Of a stretch of 48,563 bases of DNA, positions 9,932 to 19,168 are shown in pieces. This DNA is from an uncultured Alistipes sp. (lineage in GTDB: Bacteria; Bacteroidota; Bacteroidia; Bacteroidales; Rikenellaceae). Each line of letters begins with the position of its first letter. Position 1 is the stretch's first letter. Below the pieces are notes generated by a model. That model did not search any database. It was not told the DNA's origin and saw only the letters and a list, made by a program, of their open reading frames with translations. The DNA lies in the NCBI GenBank assembly GCA_910587675.1, contig CAJUMU010000014.1:1-48563 (forward strand). Reading direction: 5' to 3'. The translations under genes were made by a program, and so were the position numbers.

Positions 9932-10785
9932 TACTCCATATTGGTTACGCTGCGCGACCCTATGTTCAGGATCGAGAGCAGTTCGACTATGTTTGCGTTG
10001 TAGGCCATGCCGCAGAAGGGTGGTTCGGCTCCCGCGCCCTTCTTGCGGCGCACGGCGTCGTTGAACGCCTCGGGCATTTCGCTCGAACATTCGGCCAGTA
10101 TGCGGGCGTATTGCCCCGCGTTGACCAGCTCGCGGTGCGAGGGGAAGATCATGGCGGGCGTGGTCGAGTCGGTGGAGATGTGTATGTTGAACAACAGCGT
10201 GTCGCCGTCGTCGGTCGATATGCGGCGTATCTGCGAGCAGATGTCGAGCAGTTCGTTGTCGTCGCAATCGGATACCTCGCCGTCGGTGATGTTTATCACC
10301 ACGGGCGGAAAGCTCTCGCGGTTGTGCGGGTCGGCGCACCATGCGTCGACCAGATCGCGTACGTGCAGCATGGCCTCGTACATCGGGGTGTTGCCTTCGG
10401 CCTTGGCCTCGATCCAGTGCTTTATGGTGTGGGCTATGAGTATCTCCTTGCCGTCGTCGGAGTCGTGTTGCGAGCAGATGACCGATGTGTCGGGCGTGCG
10501 GGCGGCCAAACGGTCTATCGAGACGAATCCCGCAGGGTCGAGCAATGTCTCCACCGTGTCGTTGCAGTAACCCAAAACCGCCATGTCGTAATAGTTGCGC
10601 ATGCCGTCCGTACGTCGGCAGCGGTCTATGAGCTCCGATATCAGCGTGTTGGCCGTGTATGCGACGGCTTCGGACTTCTTCAGGACGGTCTTGCCGAAAT
10701 GTACCAACTCCTGCATGGACCCCGAACGGTCGATGGCGATTATGAATGCGGCTCTGTGGCGGCGTGTTATCTCTTGAGTATACAT
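9931..10785 (-). CDS. VWA domain protein (TerY-like)
   Basis: A von Willebrand factor A domain fills almost the whole 284 residues. The metal-ion-dependent adhesion site is complete: DRSGSM at residues 19-24, Thr in EGNTPMYEAM near 130 and Asp in NITDGEVSD near 168. There is no signal peptide or membrane segment, so it should act in the cytoplasm. The architecture resembles TerY proteins, which occur with kinases and phosphatases in bacterial signalling clusters. Here it lies between an intact kinase-like gene and a pseudokinase gene, and its stop overlaps the start of the latter. The ligand is unknown. Confidence 0.8.
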   Translation of the reverse strand: MYTQEITRRHRAAFIIAIDRSGSMQELVHFGKTVLKKSEAVAYTANTLISELIDRCRRTDGMRNYYDMAVLGYCNDTVETLLDPAGFVSIDRLAARTPDTSVICSQHDSDDGKEILIAHTIKHWIEAKAEGNTPMYEAMLHVRDLVDAWCADPHNRESFPPVVINITDGEVSDCDDNELLDICSQIRRISTDDGDTLLFNIHISTDSTTPAMIFPSHRELVNAGQYARILAECSSEMPEAFNDAVRRKKGAGAEPPFCGMAYNANIVELLSILNIGSRSVTNME

Positions 10786-11063
10786 AATAGTGTATCTTAC
10801 TAATTATTGACAAAAATACAAATAAAAAATGATATTTCGACTTTTTCGGATATTTTAATCTTATTAATTACGCATTAATTGATTATATTTTATTGTATAT
10901 ATAATCCTAAGCCAATATGTAACGGCCTATATATGCTATTCGGGTATGGCGATAGATGCGACGGTGAGGGTTCGGAACCTTCGGTTTTTCGACTATAGCG
11001 GCTTCGGAGGAGGCCGCGGATCGCGCGGTTCGGACGAGACGCAAGCCTGAAGCGGATTTTTGC
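10786..11063 (-). other. AT-rich leader region before the VWA gene
   Basis: No gene is visible here. Bases 10800-10920 are strikingly AT-rich for this chromosome. On the minus strand TATTTTTG (10818-10811) matches the -7 consensus about 25 bases before the VWA start, but I see no clear TTTG upstream at the right distance. The region probably holds the promoter of the VWA/pseudokinase pair. Confidence 0.4.
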
Positions 11064-11098
11064 GAAAAAATATTCCCGCCGCGGCAGGCGACGGGAAT
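11064..11098 (-). terminator. Intrinsic terminator of the kinase gene
   Basis: On the minus strand ATTCCCG (11097-11091) and CGGGAAT (11078-11072) pair around a GC-rich centre, followed after one base by TATTTTTTCG. It lies 20 bases after the kinase stop codon, so the kinase gene and the VWA pair seem to be separate transcripts. Confidence 0.7.
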
Positions 11099-11117
11099 CG
11101 GTTCTTTCGGTTTCGAT

Positions 11118-12260
11118 CTATACGGGAACCTTGATCCCGAGGCTGTCGACGGTTATCGTCAGGCATGCGCCGTCCTTGTGGCGGACCGCAGCGCATCCGT
11201 TGCGGAACGGTTTTACGACGTCGTCGCGTCCGAAGCTGCGCAGAGTGCGTCCGTCGAGCGACAGGAAGTGGCTGTAACCGTCCAAAGAGGCGAGTATTAT
11301 GCCGTCGGAAGGATCGAACGCGGCGTCGTACAGAGGCGGGACGCTCCAGCCTGACACCGAGCGGCAACCCCACAGTCCGTTCAGCTCCTCGGCGACCGCC
11401 GTGTCGGAGGCAGGCTTGTCGTCGCGGATGGAGAACGAGATAACGCGCTTGAGATCGAAGAGTTGAGGTATGGGCGAGAGAAGCATGCGCGCCAACCGAT
11501 ATTGCACGGCCATGCCGCGCGCGGCGAAGATATCGGTCACGCGATCGAGCTCGTCGAGTTCGCCGCGGGCTATGTCGCGCGGGTTGATCGCGAATTCGTG
11601 GTGGAGGCGATAGTGCTCGGCGGTGGCGGGGTCGACGGCCGCGGCGTGGAGCATTGTCGAGAGCATGGCTATAGAGTAGTCGTCGATGTGTTTGTCGAAC
11701 AGTTCGTTCGTGCGCAGCGGATGTTGATATGCCGCGGTTCCCGTTTCGGGCGCCGGATTGCCCGCGAGTTCGGGTGTGAAAGCCGCGTCCCAATCGATGG
11801 CGCGCATGTCGCCGTCGGGGGTGACGATTATGTTTTCGGGTTTAAGGTCTCCGTGCGCGTACTCCCGGTCGAGCAGGCCGACGGCCATGCGGTCGAAGGC
11901 GTCGGCCAGCGCGGCGAGTCCGTCGGGTGTCGCCGTACATACGGCGCGGTCGAGAGTAATGCCCTCGATGCGGTCGGTCAGCAGGCAGTCGACGAAGTCG
12001 GAGCGGTTCATCATGTTGAAGACTCTCAATTCGCGCGGCCGAAACGCGTCGCCGTATATGGTCGCGAGGTGGGGATTGTCGCGCGTGTAGCATTTCAGGA
12101 TCTTCTCGCGACCTTTGTGTCGGACGAAAAAGGTCACGGCGGCGTTCCCCGTGACGTATATCGGTCGGCCGTCGCGGAGGTGCGGACGCACGTCGCTCAA
12201 CGTGCGCCACGAAAGGAAATCGTTAGCGAGCGTATCGACTATGTCGGCTATGGAAATCAT
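11118..12260 (-). CDS. Eukaryote-like protein kinase with C-terminal WG-like repeats
   Basis: This 380-residue protein keeps the residues for phosphotransfer: a candidate ATP-binding Lys in EKILKCY (Lys53 or Lys56), the catalytic loop HGDLKPEN at 136-143 and the metal-binding Asp156 in AIDWD (DW replaces DFG, as in several bacterial kinase families). The last 90 residues (LWGCRSVSGWSVPPLYDAAF..., LSLDGR) look like two or three degenerate WG units. No membrane segment is visible. It lies 332 bases upstream of the VWA/pseudokinase pair on the same strand. Substrate unknown; a partner among its neighbours is likely but inferred. Confidence 0.8.
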   Translation of the reverse strand: MISIADIVDTLANDFLSWRTLSDVRPHLRDGRPIYVTGNAAVTFFVRHKGREKILKCYTRDNPHLATIYGDAFRPRELRVFNMMNRSDFVDCLLTDRIEGITLDRAVCTATPDGLAALADAFDRMAVGLLDREYAHGDLKPENIIVTPDGDMRAIDWDAAFTPELAGNPAPETGTAAYQHPLRTNELFDKHIDDYSIAMLSTMLHAAAVDPATAEHYRLHHEFAINPRDIARGELDELDRVTDIFAARGMAVQYRLARMLLSPIPQLFDLKRVISFSIRDDKPASDTAVAEELNGLWGCRSVSGWSVPPLYDAAFDPSDGIILASLDGYSHFLSLDGRTLRSFGRDDVVKPFRNGCAAVRHKDGACLTITVDSLGIKVPV

Positions 12261-12334
12261 GAGTGTCCGTATATTTACTGAATTAATAATGTCCGAAAGC
12301 GGATCGCCTTATATTATTAAGGTGTGGTAATGAA

Positions 12335-12362
12335 ACGGAGCGCCGCTCGCGCGACGCTCCGT
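12335..12362 (-). terminator. Hairpin between the SlyD-like and kinase genes
   Basis: ACGGAGCG (12335-12342) and CGCTCCGT (12355-12362) are perfect complements around a GC-rich loop. On the minus strand the stem is followed by TTCATTACC, with few T, so it is a plausible but weak terminator for the isomerase gene. Confidence 0.5.
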
Positions 12363-12411
12363 TGTCGTCGGGCGATGTGGGTCGCCCTTGGCTGCCGACG
12401 ACAGGTCGCCG

Positions 12412-12957
12412 TTAGTGACAGCCGCAGTCGTGGTGCTCGTCGCCGCATCCGCCGCCGCAATCGCCCTCGCAGTCGTGGCAGTGGCAACCGCCCTGCGACG
12501 CGAGATCCTCGGGGGTGACGTCGCGTACCTCTACCACCTCCACGTCGAAATGAAGGGTCTTGCCCGCCATCGGGTGGTTGAAGTCCATCTTCACCGTGTC
12601 GTCGCCGACCTCCTTCACTACGCCCATCATGCGGTTGCCCTGCGCGTCGCTCATGGGGATCTGGTTTCCTACGGTGAGCATATCCTCGGCCAACTTGCCG
12701 TCTATGACGAATATGGTCTTGGGCAGATCCACCACGGCCTCGGGGATGATCTCGCCGTAACCGTCCTTGGGATCGAGGGTGAACGAAACCTTATCGCCCG
12801 CCTCTTTGCCTATGATGGCGCCCTCGAACTTGGGGAGCAGCATGCCCGTTCCGCAGACGAACTGCAAGGGGCTGCCCTCGCGCGATTGATCGGCTATCTT
12901 ACCATCCACGGTGAGCGTGTAGTTCACCGATACCATTTTGCTGTTTTCTACTTTCAT
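12412..12957 (-). CDS. SlyD-like FKBP-type peptidyl-prolyl isomerase
   Basis: The 181-residue protein has an FKBP domain split by an insert-in-flap region, as in SlyD: VNYTLTVDGKIADQS at the start, GTGMLLPKFEGAIIGKEAGDKVSFTLDPKDGYGE, then FNHPMAGKTLHFDVEVVEV. The tail from about residue 155 is rich in His and Cys (CHCHDCEGDCGGGCGDEHHDCGCH), the nickel/zinc-binding tail typical of SlyD. It acts as a folding helper and may handle metal. It stands alone between gcvP and the kinase gene; the gap upstream contains a hairpin repeat. Confidence 0.9.
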   Translation of the reverse strand: MKVENSKMVSVNYTLTVDGKIADQSREGSPLQFVCGTGMLLPKFEGAIIGKEAGDKVSFTLDPKDGYGEIIPEAVVDLPKTIFVIDGKLAEDMLTVGNQIPMSDAQGNRMMGVVKEVGDDTVKMDFNHPMAGKTLHFDVEVVEVRDVTPEDLASQGGCHCHDCEGDCGGGCGDEHHDCGCH

Positions 12958-12998
12958 AAATTATTCGTTGAAAATGTGTGTTTTATGTTTTAATATAT

Positions 12999-13049
12999 CG
13001 ACATCGCTTTGCGATGTCGGCAGTTCGCTGCCGCCCCACCGCGGCGGAC
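12999..13049 (-). repeat. GC-rich hairpin repeat, family 1 copy B
   Basis: On the minus strand this block reads GTCCGCCGCGGTGGGGCGGC, then AGCGAACTGCCG and the hairpin CGACATCGC-AAA-GCGATGTCG. The same order of elements occurs at 32028-32074: GTCCGCCGCG, TGGGGCGGC, GAACTGCCG and CATCGC/GCGATG, with only a few changes and short gaps. It lies just past the gcvP stop. The end hairpin (12999-13007 with 13011-13019) is a perfect 9-bp stem and could end the gcvP transcript. Confidence 0.6.
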
Positions 13050-13086
13050 CGCCGTCGCATTCGCGCCGCCGGCAGCGGACTGTCCG

Positions 13087-15912
13087 TTACTCCGCGTTGC
13101 AGCAAACCAGATTGCGGTCGCCGTAGCCGTTGTCGATCTTGGTCACATAGGGGAAGAACTTCGCCTCGCGCACCCAGTCGAGCGGGAACGCCGCCTCGGC
13201 GCGGGTGTAGGGGTGCGACCACTCGCCCGCCAACTCGACGGCGGTGTGGGGCGCGTTCGTCACCACGTTGTCCTTCTCGCCCGCCGCGGCCTCGCATTCG
13301 CGCTTGATGCGGATCAGCGCCTCGATGAAACGGTCCATCTCGGCCTTCGGCTCCGATTCGGTCGGCTCCACCATCAACGTCTCGTGCACGGGGAACGAGA
13401 GGGTGGGGGCGTGGAATCCGTAATCCATGAGTCGGTGCGCTATGTCGCCGCAGTCGATATCGTAATCGTGCTTGAAGTTGGTGAGGTCGAGTATCATTTC
13501 GTGGCCCACGCGGCCCGTCTCGCCCGAGTAGTAGGTGCGGAACTCATCCTTGAGCGCCGACGACATGTAGTTGGCGTTGACGATGGCCATCTCTGTCGCG
13601 CGGCGCAAGCCTTCGCCGCCCAGCATCTTTATGTAACCGTAAGTGATGGGCAGCAGCATGGCCGAACCCCAAGGCGCGGCCGCGACGGCCGTGATGCCGT
13701 CCTCGCCTCCCGTGGCTACCACCGAGTGGGTGGGCAGGAACGGCACGAGGTGTTCGGCGGCGCAGATGGGGCCCACGCCCGGGCCGCCTCCGCCGTGAGG
13801 CATGGCGAAAGTCTTGTGCAGATTGAGGTGGCAGATGTCGGCCCCGATGTATCCCGGGTTGGTCAGTCCTACCTGCGCGTTCATGTTGGCGCCGTCCATG
13901 TATACCTGACCGCCCGCGTCGTGCACGGCGTCGACGATCTCGCGGATGCGGCTCTCGAATACTCCGTGCGTCGAGGGGTAGGTGACCATGAGTCCGCACA
14001 GCTCGCTGCCGTACTCCTCGGCCTTCTTCTTCAGATCCTCCACGTCGATGTTGCCGTTGGCGTCGCATGCCACGGTGACGATCTTCATGCCCGCCATCGC
14101 CGCCGAAGCGGGGTTGGTGCCGTGAGCCGACGCGGGGATGAGTATCACGTTGCGGTAACCCTGACCGCGGCTCTGGTGGTAGGCGCGGATCACCATAAGA
14201 CCCGAGTACTCGCCCGCCGCGCCCGAGTTGGGCTGCAACGAGCATCCCGCGAAGCCCGTGATGACGGCCAGATCGCGCTCCAACTCGGCGATCAGTTCGG
14301 TATAGCCCTCCGTCTGGTCGGCGGGGGCGAAGGGGTGCATGTTCTGGAATCCTGCCAGCGACAACGGCTGCATGAGCGCCGCGGCGTTGAGTTTCATGGT
14401 GCACGATCCGAGCGATATCATCGAATCGGCGAGCGATATGTCGCGCAGCTCCAGCCGCTTGATGTAACGCATCATGTCGGTCTCCGAGTGGTACTTGTTG
14501 AAGACGGGTTCGGCGAGTATGGCCGAACGGCGCGCCATGGCGGGCGCGAACGACGTCTCGGCGGCGATCTTCACCGCCTTGGCCTTGCGTCCCTTGGCCT
14601 CGGCGAATATGCCGACCACCTCGGCCACCTCCTCGGGCGTGGTCACCTCGTCGAACGAGAGGCGCACTTTACCCTCCGAGGGGTAGAAGAAGTTGATGCC
14701 GCGCGCCAAGGCTATGTCCTGTATTACGGCGGCTTCGGCCTCTACCTCTATGGTGTCGAATATGTTGCGCGAGGCGAGCTTGTAGCCCATCGCCTCCAGC
14801 GCGTCGGCTGCGGCTGCGGCCGACGTGTGAGCCGTCATGGCGGCGCGGCGCAGACCCTCGGGACCGTTGTATACGCAGTAGAATCCCGCCATCGAGGCCA
14901 TGAGGGCCGAGGCGGTGCAGATGTTCGAGGTGGCGCGCTCGCGCTTGATGTGCTGCTCGCGCATCTGGAGAGCCATGCGCAGCGCGCGGTTGCCGAGGCG
15001 GTCCACCGAGACGCCTATGATGCGTCCGGGCATGTTGCGCTTGAACACCTCGCGGGTGGCCATGTAGCCTGCCGAGGGGCCTCCGAAGCCCATCGGGCAT
15101 CCCAGACGCTGCGCCGAGCCGACGGCTATGTCGGCGCCCCACTCCGCGGGAGGCGCGAGCAGCGCGAGCGAGAGGATGTCGGCCACGGCCGTCAGCAATG
15201 CTCCGGCCTCGTGAGCACGAGCCGCGAAAGCGGCGTAATCGCGCACCTCGCCGTTAGCGGCGGGGTACTGCACGACGGCTCCGAACTCGTTGCCCGAGAA
15301 CTCGTAGGTGTCGTAATCGTCGATTATGAGCTCTATGCCGAAAGGCTCGCTGCGAGTCAGAAGCACGTCGAGCGTCTGCGGGAATATCTGTTTGTCGACG
15401 AAGAGTCGGTTGCGGCCCTGCTTCACCGCCTCGCGCGAACGCAAGGCGAACATCATGAGCATCGCTTCGGCCGCGGCGGTGGCCTCGTCCAAGAGCGAGC
15501 AGTTGGCTATCTGCATGCCCGTGAGTGATATTACTGCGGTCTGGAAATTGAGCAACGCCTCCAGACGACCCTGCGATATCTCGGCCTGATAGGGAGTGTA
15601 GGAGGTGTACCACGCGGGGTTTTCGAACACGTTGCGGCTAACCACGGCGGGCACGGCCGTCGGGTAGTAGCCCATGCCGATGAACGAACGCGCAGTGCGG
15701 TTCTTGGCCGCCAGCGCGGTTATGTGCTCGGCGAAGCCGTACTCGCTCATGCCCTCGGCGGGGAGCGCGAGCGGTTTTTTCAGTCGGATGGAATCGGGGA
15801 TTACCTGCGAGATCAATTCGTCCACCGATTCAACGCCTATGACCTTCAGCATCTCGGCGAGGTCGGCGGGATTCGTGACGCCTATGTGGCGGTCCATGAA
15901 TTTATCGAACAT
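13087..15912 (-). CDS. gcvP: Glycine dehydrogenase (decarboxylating), P-protein
   Basis: GcvP uses pyridoxal phosphate to decarboxylate glycine and hand the aminomethyl group to the H-protein of the glycine cleavage system. The 941-residue protein is the long single-chain form with two homologous halves. The cofactor-binding Lys700 is in HLNLHKTFAMPHGGGGPG, and the N-terminal half starts with the typical FMDRHIGV and has ARSFIGMGYYPT near residue 75. The start lies 45 bases after the nucleoside-kinase stop, suggesting co-transcription. The T-, H- and L-protein genes are not in this window. Confidence 0.96.
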   Translation of the reverse strand: MFDKFMDRHIGVTNPADLAEMLKVIGVESVDELISQVIPDSIRLKKPLALPAEGMSEYGFAEHITALAAKNRTARSFIGMGYYPTAVPAVVSRNVFENPAWYTSYTPYQAEISQGRLEALLNFQTAVISLTGMQIANCSLLDEATAAAEAMLMMFALRSREAVKQGRNRLFVDKQIFPQTLDVLLTRSEPFGIELIIDDYDTYEFSGNEFGAVVQYPAANGEVRDYAAFAARAHEAGALLTAVADILSLALLAPPAEWGADIAVGSAQRLGCPMGFGGPSAGYMATREVFKRNMPGRIIGVSVDRLGNRALRMALQMREQHIKRERATSNICTASALMASMAGFYCVYNGPEGLRRAAMTAHTSAAAAADALEAMGYKLASRNIFDTIEVEAEAAVIQDIALARGINFFYPSEGKVRLSFDEVTTPEEVAEVVGIFAEAKGRKAKAVKIAAETSFAPAMARRSAILAEPVFNKYHSETDMMRYIKRLELRDISLADSMISLGSCTMKLNAAALMQPLSLAGFQNMHPFAPADQTEGYTELIAELERDLAVITGFAGCSLQPNSGAAGEYSGLMVIRAYHQSRGQGYRNVILIPASAHGTNPASAAMAGMKIVTVACDANGNIDVEDLKKKAEEYGSELCGLMVTYPSTHGVFESRIREIVDAVHDAGGQVYMDGANMNAQVGLTNPGYIGADICHLNLHKTFAMPHGGGGPGVGPICAAEHLVPFLPTHSVVATGGEDGITAVAAAPWGSAMLLPITYGYIKMLGGEGLRRATEMAIVNANYMSSALKDEFRTYYSGETGRVGHEMILDLTNFKHDYDIDCGDIAHRLMDYGFHAPTLSFPVHETLMVEPTESEPKAEMDRFIEALIRIKRECEAAAGEKDNVVTNAPHTAVELAGEWSHPYTRAEAAFPLDWVREAKFFPYVTKIDNGYGDRNLVCCNAE

Positions 15913-15957
15913 GGTTTCTTATTGCTTTAATATTTTGGTTTTCGTTAATGTTTCGGG

Positions 15958-17628
15958 TCAGTACTTGAAGCTGCTGCCGCCGATGAACTCGCGCAGTATC
16001 GAGGTGGGCGGGATCTCGTCGGAGGCTATGGGGATGAAGTTGTCGAGGAACTTCAGCAGGCGTTTGGCCTCGCCGTACTCGGGCAGCGTGTCGGGCACCT
16101 CGCGCAGGATGGGTTCCACCTTCGAGCGCAGCACCGATATCTCGTAGAAGAGCGACGAGTTGAACATCACGTCGGCGTTCTCCTGATAGGGGAATATGTG
16201 CCTCTCCTCGCCTCTGCGCACGCTGGGCCAGCGTTGCAGCGTGGCCGCGGCGTCGTGGCCGCGCGTGTAGTAGTCGCGCGTGAGGCGGCGCAGCAGACGG
16301 TTGTCGGTGGTGGCTATGCGGTTCATGTTGTCCATCGCCACCGAGGTCAGGCACGAGACGTATATGCAGAACTTCTGTTCGCGCGGTATGCCGGGCGTCA
16401 GCGCGGGGTTGAGTCCGTGGATGCCCTCCATGATGAGGATCGACCTCTCGTCGAGTTTCAGCGGCGAGTCGTGCCGCTTGCGCGTGCCCGTAATGAAGTC
16501 GTAACGCGGCACGTCGACGCTCTCGCCCGCGAACAGACGTTTCAGATCGCTCGCGAGCAGTTCGAGGTCGATGGCCTCCAACGCCTCGAAATCGTAATCG
16601 CCGTTTTCGTCGAGCGGCGTCTTGTCGCGTTCGACGAAGTAGTCGTCCAGAGATATGAGCACGGGGTTGAGCCCCAGAATGCGGAGCTGTATTCCCAGAC
16701 GTTTGGCCGTGGTGGTCTTGCCGCTCGACGAGGGGCCCGAGATGAGCACCATGCGCGTGCCGCGCGAGATGTTGGCCTCGTCGATACGGTCGGCGATGTC
16801 GGCGATCTTCTTCTCGTGGAAAGCCTCGGCCACCTTTATCAGCTCGCCGCCGTCGCCCGCCAACACCTTCGAATTGAGGCGTCCGACGGTGGGCACGCCC
16901 ATGATGTCGACCCACATGTGGTATTCGTGGAATATGTCGAACATCTTGTCGAACTGCACGTTCGGATCGAGGTTCATCGGGTCGCGGCGCGTGGGCAGCG
17001 CGATGTAGAATCCGTTGTAGTAGCGGCGTATGTCGAACAGGTGGATGTAGCTCGTGTCGGGCGCGAGGGCGCCGTAAAAGAATCCCACGATGTCGTCCAG
17101 TATGTAGAGGTCGCTGTAGAGCCTCGGTCGCGAGTTGAGAAGCGCGATCTTGTCGTCGAATCCGAAACGTTCGTACACGGCGTTGATCTCCGAGGTGAGC
17201 ATCTTGCGGCGCAGGATGGGGTGGCGGCCGTCGATTATGCGCCGCATGCGTTCGCGCAGGGCGTCGATCTCCTGCTGCGAAAGCTCCTCGCCGTCCGAGA
17301 ACTCGCAGTAGAAGCCGCTGCCGAGCGAATTGCGGATATAGAATTTGCGCGCGGGGTCGATGTCGTGCACGGCCTTTTGCAGGATGAACGAGATCGTACG
17401 CTGGTATACGCGATAACCCTCGAAATGGGTGATGTCGATGAATCGCACCGTCACGGGCTTCAGGATTTTGTAATTCAGCTCCTTGATGCGGTTGTTCACG
17501 TAAGCCGCCAGCGGAGGGTAGGCGCTCTCCACGCCCAAGATCCGTTGCAGTTCGAGCAGCGACGTGCCCATCTCGACTTCGGTTTCCGAAGAGTTATTGA
17601 GGCATATTACTTTGACAGTATCCGTCAT
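15958..17628 (-). CDS. Nucleoside (uridine-like) kinase with TGS and tRNA-synthetase-like N-terminus
   Basis: This 556-residue protein joins an N-terminal TGS-like domain (residues 1-60), a segment resembling the second additional domain of threonyl/alanyl-tRNA synthetases (about 60-270) and a C-terminal P-loop kinase of the uridine kinase/phosphoribulokinase family. Walker A is GPSSSGKTT near residue 295, followed by LISLDDYFVERDKTP and IMEGIHGLNP. This fusion is a known type in Bacteroidota and some Firmicutes, annotated as nucleoside kinase. Probable activity is phosphorylation of uridine or cytidine; the role of the synthetase-like part is unknown. gcvP follows 45 bases downstream. Confidence 0.85.
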   Translation of the reverse strand: MTDTVKVICLNNSSETEVEMGTSLLELQRILGVESAYPPLAAYVNNRIKELNYKILKPVTVRFIDITHFEGYRVYQRTISFILQKAVHDIDPARKFYIRNSLGSGFYCEFSDGEELSQQEIDALRERMRRIIDGRHPILRRKMLTSEINAVYERFGFDDKIALLNSRPRLYSDLYILDDIVGFFYGALAPDTSYIHLFDIRRYYNGFYIALPTRRDPMNLDPNVQFDKMFDIFHEYHMWVDIMGVPTVGRLNSKVLAGDGGELIKVAEAFHEKKIADIADRIDEANISRGTRMVLISGPSSSGKTTTAKRLGIQLRILGLNPVLISLDDYFVERDKTPLDENGDYDFEALEAIDLELLASDLKRLFAGESVDVPRYDFITGTRKRHDSPLKLDERSILIMEGIHGLNPALTPGIPREQKFCIYVSCLTSVAMDNMNRIATTDNRLLRRLTRDYYTRGHDAAATLQRWPSVRRGEERHIFPYQENADVMFNSSLFYEISVLRSKVEPILREVPDTLPEYGEAKRLLKFLDNFIPIASDEIPPTSILREFIGGSSFKY

Positions 17629-17669
17629 AAATGTCGATTTGAGGTGTGTAAAGGTACGTATTTTATTCT

Positions 17670-17677
17670 TAACTTTG
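17670..17677 (+). promoter_or_regulatory. Possible -7 box before the 5'-nucleotidase gene
   Basis: TAACTTTG matches the Bacteroidota -7 element and lies 21 bases before the ATG. The nearest TTTG (17638-17641) is 28 bases upstream, too far for the usual 19-21 spacing, so only the -7 half is convincing. The 70-base gap is shared with the divergent nucleoside-kinase gene. Confidence 0.45.
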
Positions 17678-17698
17678 GCGGCCCGAAAAAATTAAATT

Positions 17699-19135
17699 AT
17701 GAAAAAAACGGTCCTTTATACGCTTTTGTTCGCCGTTACGGTCGCGGCGGGTTATTTCGCGTGGTCGCGCTGTTTCGCGCGTCGTTCGCTCGTCATTCTG
17801 TCCACTACCGACGTGCATGCCAAGATCGACAATCTGCCCCGTCTGGCCACCGCCGCGGCCATGTGCCGCGACACCGTGCCGACGCTGCTGGCCGATGCGG
17901 GCGACAGATGGACGGGCAACGCTTTCGTCGACATGGCCGAGGAGCCGCGCCGCCCCGTGATCGACATGATGAATGAATTGGGGTACGACATAGCCACGCT
18001 GGGCAACCATGAGTTCGACGGCGGGCAGGCCTTTCTGGGGCGCATGAACTCCGATGTGTGCCGATTCGACATCGTGTGCGCCAACTGTTTGAGCGACACG
18101 GTGACCTTTCCGCAGCCCGCACCCTACAGTATCATCCGTCGCGGCGGCGTGAAGGTCGGCGTGGTGGGCGTGGTGACCAATTACGACCATAACGACCACC
18201 CCGCGGGCAACGACGCCAATTTCGTGGGACTGACATTTCCCGATCCGCAGGTTACGGCCGCGAAGTACGCCGCCGAGCTGAAAGGTCGTTGCGACGTGCT
18301 GGTGTTGCTGTCGCACATGGGCGACGACATGGATGCCGAGCTGGCGCGCAAGTGCGGCGATTACGACCTCATATTGTGCGGACACACCCACAACATGGTC
18401 GACACGTTGATAAACGGCACCCTGCTCGGGCAGTCGGGTTACGGGGCCAAGCACGTGGGAGTGACGCGCATAGAGATGCGGGGCCGCCGAATCGTCGGTC
18501 TGGATTACGAGGTGATTCCGCTGGCCGATTACGATCCCGATCCCGAATTCGAGAAGCGCGTGGCGGCCGTGTACGACAACGAGTCGCTCAACCGTCCGTT
18601 GGGCGAGTCGAAACGCATCCTGACCCGCACGGGGCTCGCGGCGTGGGAGACCGACGCCATGCGGCGGCGGGCCGACGCCGATGTGGCGTTCTATCACTAC
18701 GGCGGCATACGTTTCGATTCGCTGCCCGACTGCGCGATAAGCACGGGGATGATATTCAGTCTGGAGCCTTTCTCGTCGAAACTCTGCACGATGGATATGA
18801 CGCCCGAGCAGATGCGGCGCATGATAATAGCCAAGTATAACGACACCGATAATCCCAAGGAGTCGCATCGCGTCGACCTCTTTTCCAACGTGCCTTACAA
18901 GATCGTGACGGGTGCCGACGGCGAGGCGCGTGACGTGGTTTTCGAGGGACTGGCCGAGGGGCATGCCTACCGCGTGGTGATGGGCGATTACATGTATAAT
19001 AATTATAAGGCGGTCGAGGCCGCGAATGCCGTGTGCGAAGATATCCTGCTCACCGAGGTGCTGATGGACGATTTGCGCGAAAATTCTCCCATCGACTACT
19101 CCAACGAGCGGGTGCAGACGGTGGAGGGAGAGTAG
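17699..19135 (+). CDS. Exported metallophosphatase / 5'-nucleotidase
   Basis: The 478-residue protein starts with a signal sequence or membrane anchor (residues 1-23). The dimetal phosphatase motifs follow: DVH at 38-40, GNHEFD at 102-107 and GHTH at 228-231. The C-terminal 5'-nucleotidase domain begins near residue 300 (DADVAFYHYGGIRFD...). Such proteins hydrolyse nucleotides or related phosphates in the periplasm to salvage nucleosides. The first metal motif is TTDVHAK rather than the common NDxHG, still with the needed Asp and His. It is monocistronic; a long hairpin with a T-run follows 33 bases after the stop. Confidence 0.88.
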   Translation: MKKTVLYTLLFAVTVAAGYFAWSRCFARRSLVILSTTDVHAKIDNLPRLATAAAMCRDTVPTLLADAGDRWTGNAFVDMAEEPRRPVIDMMNELGYDIATLGNHEFDGGQAFLGRMNSDVCRFDIVCANCLSDTVTFPQPAPYSIIRRGGVKVGVVGVVTNYDHNDHPAGNDANFVGLTFPDPQVTAAKYAAELKGRCDVLVLLSHMGDDMDAELARKCGDYDLILCGHTHNMVDTLINGTLLGQSGYGAKHVGVTRIEMRGRRIVGLDYEVIPLADYDPDPEFEKRVAAVYDNESLNRPLGESKRILTRTGLAAWETDAMRRRADADVAFYHYGGIRFDSLPDCAISTGMIFSLEPFSSKLCTMDMTPEQMRRMIIAKYNDTDNPKESHRVDLFSNVPYKIVTGADGEARDVVFEGLAEGHAYRVVMGDYMYNNYKAVEAANAVCEDILLTEVLMDDLRENSPIDYSNERVQTVEGE

Positions 19136-19168
19136 GGAACGTGATTATCTGCGGTTCGCAGAACCGCT

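Noticed and set aside
9932..10813. A 617-codon minus-strand frame that extends the pseudokinase gene upstream
   Set aside because: The part above 9931 is the VWA gene read in another frame; it is Arg/His-rich without family features, while ATG at 9929-9931 overlaps the VWA stop in a typical coupled start.
13009..15528. An 839-codon plus-strand open frame antisense to gcvP
   Set aside because: It mirrors codons of gcvP in GC-rich DNA; the product is Arg/His/Val-rich with no family, whereas gcvP on the other strand is unmistakable.
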